A stretch of DNA of 64,000 nt, from NCBI RefSeq assembly GCF_042679305.1, contig NZ_JBHTMP010000020.1, forward strand, positions 1 through 64,000. The letters run 5' to 3'. The notes under the pieces were generated by a model, which saw nothing but the letters and a program-made list of their open reading frames with translations, ran no database searches and was not told the origin of the DNA. The DNA is from Micromonospora_H sonneratiae (lineage in GTDB: Bacteria > Actinomycetota > Actinomycetes > Mycobacteriales > Micromonosporaceae). Made by a program: the position numbers and the translations under genes. Positions 58,878 through 64,000 of the stretch are shown here, piece by piece; position 1 is the stretch's first letter; each line of letters opens with the position of its first letter.

Positions 58878-59894
58878 GTGATCCACTTTCCTGTCGTACG
58901 CAAGGGTCCGTTGCGTGCGTTGAGCCTACGGCTCCTCGCGGCGGTCGCCCTCGTGCTGATCATCGTCGGTGTCGTCTACCTCGACCGTGAGGGCTACCGG
59001 GACGTCAACGAAGACGGGATGACCCTGCTCGACTGCTTCTACTACGCCGTGGTCACCCTGTCGACCACGGGATACGGCGACATCACCCCGGTGTCGGATA
59101 GTGCCCGATGGGTGAACGTCCTGGTAGTCACCCCAGCCCGGGTGATCTTCCTGATCATCCTGGTCGGCACCACCCTGGAAGTTCTGACCGAGCAGTACCG
59201 CACCAGCCTCCGCTTGACGCGGTGGAGGAGGAACGTGAAGGACCACGTCATCATCTGCGGCTACGGCACCAAGGGCCGCAGCGCCATCTCCGCTCTGCTG
59301 GAGACCGGCTTCGACAAGTCACGGATCGTCGTCGTCGAGCGCAACCCCGCCGTCGTACGGCAGGCCACCTCGGCGGGACTGGTCGCGATCGAGGGGCTGG
59401 CCACCCGGTCGAGCGTGCTCCAGGAGGCGCACGTCAAGAGCGCCAAGGCGGTGATCATCGCGGCGGACACGGACGATGCGTCCGTGCTGATCACGCTGAC
59501 CGTACGGCAGTTGACCGTCGGGCAGGTCCGGATCATCGCTGCCGTACGGGAAGCCGAGAACGCGCCGCTGCTGAAGCAGAGCGGGGCCCACCACGTCATC
59601 GTCTCCTCGGCGACGGCGGGCCGGCTGTTGGGTCTGTCGACCTCGGCGCCGCCCCTCATCGACGTGGTCGAGGACCTGCTCTCGCCCGGTCAGGGCATGG
59701 CGCTGGCCATGCGGTCGGCCACCCGGGACGAGGTCGGTCGGTCCCCCCGCGAGTTGGAGACGCTGGTCATCGCCCTGGTCCGGCGCGGCAAGGTGGTGTC
59801 GCTGTCCGACCCGGCCGGTGGGGCGATCGAGACCGGCGACATGCTGGTCCATGTCCGCGACGAGCGGTCCTCGCACACCCCGGCGGCTACCTGA
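58878..59894 (+). CDS. Potassium channel with RCK (TrkA-N) regulatory domain
   Basis: 338 aa. Two membrane helices (about 18-36 and 82-105) flank the pore loop with selectivity filter TTGYGD. The cytosolic RCK domain (about 115-260) has the Rossmann VIICGYGTKGRSAISALL and RIVVVERNP; a TrkA-C-like region (about 265-330) follows. It is a two-TM K+ channel of the MthK/GsuK type. GTG at 58878 is chosen because conserved sequence begins there; an upstream GTG at 58806 would add 24 residues. Confidence 0.92.
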   Translation: MIHFPVVRKGPLRALSLRLLAAVALVLIIVGVVYLDREGYRDVNEDGMTLLDCFYYAVVTLSTTGYGDITPVSDSARWVNVLVVTPARVIFLIILVGTTLEVLTEQYRTSLRLTRWRRNVKDHVIICGYGTKGRSAISALLETGFDKSRIVVVERNPAVVRQATSAGLVAIEGLATRSSVLQEAHVKSAKAVIIAADTDDASVLITLTVRQLTVGQVRIIAAVREAENAPLLKQSGAHHVIVSSATAGRLLGLSTSAPPLIDVVEDLLSPGQGMALAMRSATRDEVGRSPRELETLVIALVRRGKVVSLSDPAGGAIETGDMLVHVRDERSSHTPAAT

Positions 59895-59992
59895 GCTGCA
59901 CGTGTCGACCCCGAGCGGGTTGTCGGCGCAACATCAGTTCAAGGCTGGTTGGAAGCCTCTTGCCGAAGCGAAGTCCGCAGCCGTACGAATGC

Positions 59993-60027
59993 CTACGGGC
60001 CCCGCGAATACCTCGCGAGACCCGTAG
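59993..60027. terminator. Interrupted hairpin between channel gene and korB
   Basis: CTACGGG (59993-59999) pairs with CCCGTAG (60021-60027), with a further CGCGA/TCGCG inner stem. It lies between the convergent stops at 59894 and 60090. Confidence 0.55.
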
Positions 60028-60089
60028 ACGTCGATGGAAGCGGTAATCGCCAGTGTCCGACTCCCGGCACGGCAGCTACCTGTGTTGAG

Positions 60090-61124
60090 TCAGCTGATCG
60101 TCCAGGTGTCACCGGAGGCAAGCAGACCGGCCAGCTGTTCCTCCGGCGTACCGGTGGCCTTGGCCTTGGCCGTCTCGACCTGTGACTGGACGACCTCGTC
60201 GTACGACGGCCGCTCGACCTTGCGGAACACCCCGATCGGCGTGTTCCGCAGGTCGAGGTCGGGCAGCCGGGACAGCGCGAACGCGTACGCCGGATCGGCC
60301 ACCGCCGCATCGTGCGTGAGGATCTCGTCGGGCGACACCGAGGCGGTCTCCCGTACCTCGAGACCGAACCCACCCGGCGGGTGGACGACGCAGAACTGCC
60401 CGTCCTTGCCGAAGGTGATGGGCTGGCCGTGCTCCAGCCGGATCAGGTAGTCGTCCCGGGTGGCCGGCTCCTTGAGCTGGTCGAAGGCACCGTCGTTGAA
60501 GATGTTGCAGTTCTGGTAGATCTCCACGAAGGCCGAGCCCTTGTGCTCTGCCGCCGCCCGCAGGACCGACTGGAGGTGCTTGCGGTCCGAGTCGATGGTG
60601 CGGGCCACGAAGGTGGCCTCCGCGCCCAACGCCAGCGACAGCGGGTTGAATGGCGCGTCCGCCGAGCCGACCGGAGTCGACTTGGTGATCTTCCCGACCT
60701 CGGAGGTGGGGGAGTACTGCCCCTTGGTGAGCCCGTAGATCCGGTTGTTGAACAGCAGGATCTTCAGGTTGACGTTGCGGCGTAGCGCGTGGATCAGGTG
60801 GTTGCCGCCGATGGACAGCGCGTCACCGTCACCGGTCACCACCCAGACCGACAGGTCCGGGCGGGACACCGACAGGCCGGTGGCGATGGCCGGCGCCCGG
60901 CCGTGGATCGAGTGCATGCCGTACGTGTTCATGTAGTACGGGAAGCGCGACGAGCAGCCGATCCCGGAGATGAACGTGATCCGCTCACGCGGGATGCCGA
61001 GTTCCGGCATGAACGACTGCACCGCGGCGAGGATCGCGTAGTCGCCGCAGCCGGGGCACCAGCGCACCTCCTGGTCGGACTTGAAGTCCTTGGTGGTGAG
61101 CTTGACAGCGACGGGCTCAGGCAT
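60090..61124 (-). CDS. korB: 2-oxoacid:ferredoxin oxidoreductase subunit beta
   Basis: 344 aa. TPP-binding subunit of 2-oxoglutarate (or related 2-oxoacid):ferredoxin oxidoreductase, which decarboxylates the 2-oxoacid to acyl-CoA while reducing ferredoxin. WCPGCGDY near the N-terminus, GIGCSSRFPYYMN (Cys for the 4Fe-4S cluster) and the TPP motif beginning GDGDALSIGGNH and ending NN are present. The later CNIFNDGAF completes the cluster ligands. Start overlaps the korA stop by 8 bp. An alternative to the lipoate-dependent dehydrogenase complex. Confidence 0.95.
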   Translation of the reverse strand: MPEPVAVKLTTKDFKSDQEVRWCPGCGDYAILAAVQSFMPELGIPRERITFISGIGCSSRFPYYMNTYGMHSIHGRAPAIATGLSVSRPDLSVWVVTGDGDALSIGGNHLIHALRRNVNLKILLFNNRIYGLTKGQYSPTSEVGKITKSTPVGSADAPFNPLSLALGAEATFVARTIDSDRKHLQSVLRAAAEHKGSAFVEIYQNCNIFNDGAFDQLKEPATRDDYLIRLEHGQPITFGKDGQFCVVHPPGGFGLEVRETASVSPDEILTHDAAVADPAYAFALSRLPDLDLRNTPIGVFRKVERPSYDEVVQSQVETAKAKATGTPEEQLAGLLASGDTWTIS

Positions 61125-62964
61125 TTTTCACGACCTCTTCCAGCATGGTCTCCAGCTCCGTGGACGTGAACGGCAGGCCGCGGACCTGGTTGTAGGCGAT
61201 CGCGTCGACCAGGTAGCGGGCCCGGATCACGTGGGCGAGCTGGCCGAGGTTCATCTCCGGGATCACCACCCGGTCGTACGCCTTCAGCACGTCGCCGAGG
61301 TTGGCCGGCAGCGGTGAGAGGTTGCGCAGGTGGGCCTGCGCGACGGCCAGTCCCCGCTGACGCAGGGCCCGGCAGGCGGCGCCGATCGGTCCGTAGGTCG
61401 ACCCCCAGCCGAGCACCAGGACACGGGCGTCGCCGTCCGGGTCCTCCACCTCGACGTCCGGCACCGGAATGGCCTCGATCCGGGCCGCCCGGGTACGGAC
61501 CATGAAGTCGTGGTTGGCCGGGTCGTACGAGATGTCGCCGGTCTTGTCGGCCTTCTCCAGGCCACCGATGCGGTGTTCCAGTCCGGGCGTGCCGGGGATC
61601 GCCCACGGCCGGGCCAGCGTGGCCGGGTCGCGCAGGTAGGGCAGGAACGCCTTGCCGTCCTCGCCGTTGGGCTCGGTGGCGAACTCGACCGTCAGGTCGG
61701 GCAGGGAGTCGACGTCCGGCAGCAGCCACGGCTCGGAACCGTTGGCCACGTAGTTGTCCGACAGCAGGATCACCGGGGTGCGGTAGGTGAGCGCGATCCG
61801 GGCCGCCTCCAGCGCCGCGTAGAAGCAGTCGGCCGGCGACTTCGGGGCGATCACCGCGATCGGAGCCTCACCGTGGCGACCGAACAGGGCCATGTTCAGG
61901 TCCGCCTGCTCGGTCTTGGTCGGCATACCGGTCGACGGGCCGGCCCGCTGCACGTCCACGATGACCAGGGGCAGTTCCAGCGCCACGGCCAGGGAGATGG
62001 TCTCGCCCTTGAGTGCGACACCGGGACCGCTGGTGGTGGTCACCCCGAGGGCGCCACCGTACGACGCACCCAGGGCTGCGCCGATCGCGGCGATCTCGTC
62101 CTCGGCCTGCATGGTGGTGACGCCGAACCGCTTGTGCTTGCTCAGCTCGTGCAGGATGTCCGACGCCGGGGTGATCGGGTAGGCACCCAGGAACACCGGG
62201 AGCTTCGACCGTACGCCGGCGGCGACCAGCCCCAGCGACAGTGCCGCGTTGCCGGTGATGTTGCGGTAGGTGCCCGGCTGCATCCGGGCCGGGTTGACCT
62301 CGTAGCGGACCGCGAAGTCCTCGGTGGTCTCGCCGAAGTTCCAGCCGGCCTTGAAGGCGGCGATGTTGGCGGCGACCAGTTCGGGCCGGGCGGCGAACTT
62401 GCGCTCCAGGAACCGGATCGTGGAAGCGTACGGCCGGGAGTACATCCAGGACAGCAGGCCGAGGGCGAACATGTTCTTGGCCCGTTCGGCGTCTTTCTTG
62501 GAGACGTCGTGCTCGGCCAGCGCGCCCACGGTCATCGAGGTCAACGCGACCGGGTGCACCGAGTAGCCGTCGAGTGACCCGTCCTCCAGCGGACTGACCT
62601 GGTAGCCCACCTTGGCGAGGTTGCGCTTGTTGAACTCGTCCGTGTTGACGATGATCTCCGCGCCCCGGGGCAGGTCGACCAGGTTGGCCTTCAACGCCGC
62701 CGGGTTCATCGCGACCAGGACGTTCGGCGAGTCGCCGGGGGTGAGGATGTCGTAGTCGGCGAAATGAACCTGGAAGCTGGACACCCCGGGCAGGGTGCCG
62801 GCAGGGGCCCGGATCTCCGCCGGGAAGTTCGGCAACGTGGAGATGTCGTTACCGAGTTGGGCGGTTTCCGAGGTGAATCGATCTCCGGTGAGCTGCATGC
62901 CGTCGCCGGAATCGCCAGCGAAACGGATGACCACTCGATCCAGCTGCCGGACCTGTTTGGTCAC
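61117..62964 (-). CDS. korA: 2-oxoacid:ferredoxin oxidoreductase subunit alpha (gamma-alpha fusion)
   Basis: 615 aa. Residues about 10-190 are the gamma domain (VVIRFAGDSGDGMQLTGDRF, then PNFPAEIRAPAGTLPGVSSFQ). Residues about 230-600 are the alpha domain (GAYPITPASDILHELS, TTTSGPGVALKGE, RAGPSTGMPTKTEQ, GWGSTYGP). This fused form is usual in actinobacteria. GTG at 62964 is chosen: GAGG lies 7 nt upstream and the first strand follows at once; longer reading adds an Arg-rich leader without conservation. Upstream gene of the korAB operon, coupled to korB by an 8-bp overlap. Confidence 0.95.
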   Translation of the reverse strand: MTKQVRQLDRVVIRFAGDSGDGMQLTGDRFTSETAQLGNDISTLPNFPAEIRAPAGTLPGVSSFQVHFADYDILTPGDSPNVLVAMNPAALKANLVDLPRGAEIIVNTDEFNKRNLAKVGYQVSPLEDGSLDGYSVHPVALTSMTVGALAEHDVSKKDAERAKNMFALGLLSWMYSRPYASTIRFLERKFAARPELVAANIAAFKAGWNFGETTEDFAVRYEVNPARMQPGTYRNITGNAALSLGLVAAGVRSKLPVFLGAYPITPASDILHELSKHKRFGVTTMQAEDEIAAIGAALGASYGGALGVTTTSGPGVALKGETISLAVALELPLVIVDVQRAGPSTGMPTKTEQADLNMALFGRHGEAPIAVIAPKSPADCFYAALEAARIALTYRTPVILLSDNYVANGSEPWLLPDVDSLPDLTVEFATEPNGEDGKAFLPYLRDPATLARPWAIPGTPGLEHRIGGLEKADKTGDISYDPANHDFMVRTRAARIEAIPVPDVEVEDPDGDARVLVLGWGSTYGPIGAACRALRQRGLAVAQAHLRNLSPLPANLGDVLKAYDRVVIPEMNLGQLAHVIRARYLVDAIAYNQVRGLPFTSTELETMLEEVVKNA

Positions 62965-63322
62965 AGTCGCACCTCGCTCCGCTCGGCTCCGCCCTGATGG
63001 GGGAGCCCGACGGTGACCTCGCGCTGCTCGGTCACATGACCTCCTTGAGCACTGGCGGCGGCGGGGTGACATGCTCGCGGCCCGCTCTGCCCTTCACCCC
63101 AGAGCCTACGTCGAATCCTTAGGCAATCCTTCCCCGAGGGCCGCTGTGTGGGACGGAAGAATAGGGGTATTTGCCGGCTATCTTGTGCTCGGTACACCTG
63201 TTGTCGTAATCGAGATCACCACACGGCGATTGCTGATGCCCGCGATCCGTCGGCCGATGCCGGCAAACCGACCCGGATCGCGCTCTGCCCGTACCCCGGT
63301 TCCGACCGGTAGGCTGCCGGCC

Positions 63323-63703
63323 ATGAGCGGCTATCTGGGGTCCTACGCGACGCTCGGGATCCTGCTGCTGGTCGGTGTCGCGTTCTTCGTTGTCGCGTTC
63401 GCCGCCAACCGGCTGCTCAGGCCGGCCCGGCCCGCAGACCCGGTGGGCAAGCGGGCGACGTACGAGTGCGGGCTCGATCCGGTCGGCGGCGACTGGGCGC
63501 AGATGAACATCCGCTACTACGTCTACGCGTACCTCTACGTGCTGTTCGCGGTCGAGGCCGTCTTCCTCTTCCCCTGGGCGGTGGTCTTCGACCGTCCCGG
63601 GTTCGGCCTCGTCACGGTCGCCGAGATGGGGATCTTCGTCGCAGTGCTGGCGCTGGGCATTCTCTACGCTTGGCGCAAGAACATCCTTCGCTGGACAGAG
63701 TGA
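63323..63703 (+). CDS. nuoA: NADH-quinone oxidoreductase subunit A (isolated NuoA)
   Basis: 126 aa, three membrane helices (about 8-28, 68-90 and 98-118). The loop between helix 1 and 2 carries the conserved YECGLDPVGG motif, with Cys of the ND3 type, and RYYVYAYLYVLFAVEAVFLFPWA is the second helix. It is complete, but it is followed on the other strand by folP, with no nuoB. In Streptomyces a second nuo set lies beside kor genes, so this looks like a leftover or separately placed subunit. Function with the main complex I is possible. Confidence 0.92.
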   Translation: MSGYLGSYATLGILLLVGVAFFVVAFAANRLLRPARPADPVGKRATYECGLDPVGGDWAQMNIRYYVYAYLYVLFAVEAVFLFPWAVVFDRPGFGLVTVAEMGIFVAVLALGILYAWRKNILRWTE

Positions 63704-63752
63704 TCGGAAAGGAACCTTCCACTACGGCTCAGGCCAGCCGGCCCGGTACGGC

Positions 63753-64000
63753 TCAGGCCAGGGCACGGCGGGACACCGCCGGCGGACGGCTCCCCCGGAT
63801 CGAGGCGACCATGTCCAGCACACGCCGCGTCTGCCGTACCTGATGCGCCCGGAACACCCGGGCCCCCAGCCAGGCTGACACGGCGGTCGCCGCCAGCGTC
63901 CCCTCCAGTCGCTGGTCCACCGGCAGGTCGAGGGTCTCCCCGACGAAGTCCTTGTTCGACAGGGCGACCAGCACCGGCCAACCGGTGTCGGTCAACTCGC
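63753..64000 (-). CDS. folP: Dihydropteroate synthase, C-terminal part (runs off window)
   Basis: The last 82 codons of FolP, continuing past the window edge. GWPVLVALSNKDFVGETL and the AWLGARVFRAHQVRQTRRVL helix with Ser-Asn-Lys and Arg-x-His are the conserved end of the pterin-binding TIM barrel. The enzyme joins 6-hydroxymethyl-dihydropterin pyrophosphate to p-aminobenzoate. The start lies outside. Convergent with nuoA, stops 50 bp apart. Confidence 0.92.
   Translation of the reverse strand, partial: ELTDTGWPVLVALSNKDFVGETLDLPVDQRLEGTLAATAVSAWLGARVFRAHQVRQTRRVLDMVASIRGSRPPAVSRRALA

Noticed and set aside
1..64000. tRNA, rRNA or biosynthetic gene cluster cores (PKS, NRPS)
   Set aside because: No cloverleaf-like or rRNA segments and no ketosynthase, adenylation-PCP or lanthipeptide enzymes were recognised. 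The single ANL enzyme stands with glutaredoxin and HAD genes, not with a cluster.

Overview
The window looks like a chromosome segment of a high-GC actinomycete, most likely a member of the Micromonosporaceae (Micromonospora or a close relative). The basis is gene content and codon bias: mycothiol biosynthesis (mshA), SenX3-RegX3, a BldN-type sigma factor, Rex-hemACDB, and frequent GTG and TTG starts. The order from the SDR gene through mshA, YbjN, gpmA, phoU/senX3/regX3, Ppx/GppA, sugar-phosphate isomerase, small HTH protein, 33-residue ribosomal protein, epimerase, acyltransferase, SerB1-like HAD, glutaredoxin and hemA-hemC-hemD-hemB parallels, as I remember it, the Mycobacterium tuberculosis Rv0484c-Rv0512 block. 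Most of the window is therefore conserved core chromosome with local insertions. The genus is an inference.

Layout. 1-2.7 kb (minus): ECF-type sigma factor, zinc-finger membrane anti-sigma-like protein, ABC ATPase and permease, probably one operon. 2.8-6.5 kb: an accessory patch bracketed by a 139-bp direct repeat of the 3' end of the SDR gene. It holds two pieces of a broken secreted-protein gene and a second ABC-type cassette (ATPase, permease with extracytoplasmic domain, membrane protein). 6.3-10.2 kb: SDR, mshA, YbjN-like protein and a Lys/Ala-rich histone-like protein. 10.5-13.4 kb: tandem paralogous MFS transporters. 13.5-19.4 kb: phosphoglycerate mutase, then the phosphate-response block phoU / senX3-regX3 with GGTGAAC repeats in the divergent promoter, a Cys-rich unknown protein and Ppx/GppA. 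19.5-22.4 kb: sugar-phosphate isomerase, a GC-rich repeat array, a CGNR zinc-finger protein and proline dehydrogenase.

22.5-28.2 kb: multicopper oxidase with a small Met/His-rich membrane protein, then a three-gene MacAB-like exporter. 28.4-36 kb: HTH protein, bS22-like mini ribosomal protein, epimerase and acyltransferase; on the minus strand a secreted propeller-like protein, SerB1-like HAD, an RsbN-like anti-sigma factor and a BldN-like sigma factor. 36.5-41.4 kb: AMP-forming acyl-CoA synthetase, glutaredoxin-like protein, HAD hydrolase and a NarL-type two-component pair. 41.6-47.5 kb: rex-hemA-hemC-hemD-hemB with a near-perfect Rex operator upstream. This couples NADH/NAD redox state to early tetrapyrrole synthesis.

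47.7-64 kb: secreted ExeM/NucH-type nuclease, double-GNAT acetyltransferase, Thr-rich membrane-anchored lytic transglycosylase, FmdB zinc ribbon, a cyclase-domain/STAND ATPase regulator, a secreted GH10-like hydrolase, a K+ channel with RCK domain, korAB, an isolated nuoA, and the 3' end of folP running off the edge. I see no tRNA, rRNA, CRISPR array, transposase or prophage. The least ordinary parts are the repeat-bracketed ABC patch, the 139-bp repeat array, the SAP-like/AKP fusion protein, the BldN/RsbN regulatory signals and the isolated nuoA. I did not find a clear new multi-gene system.
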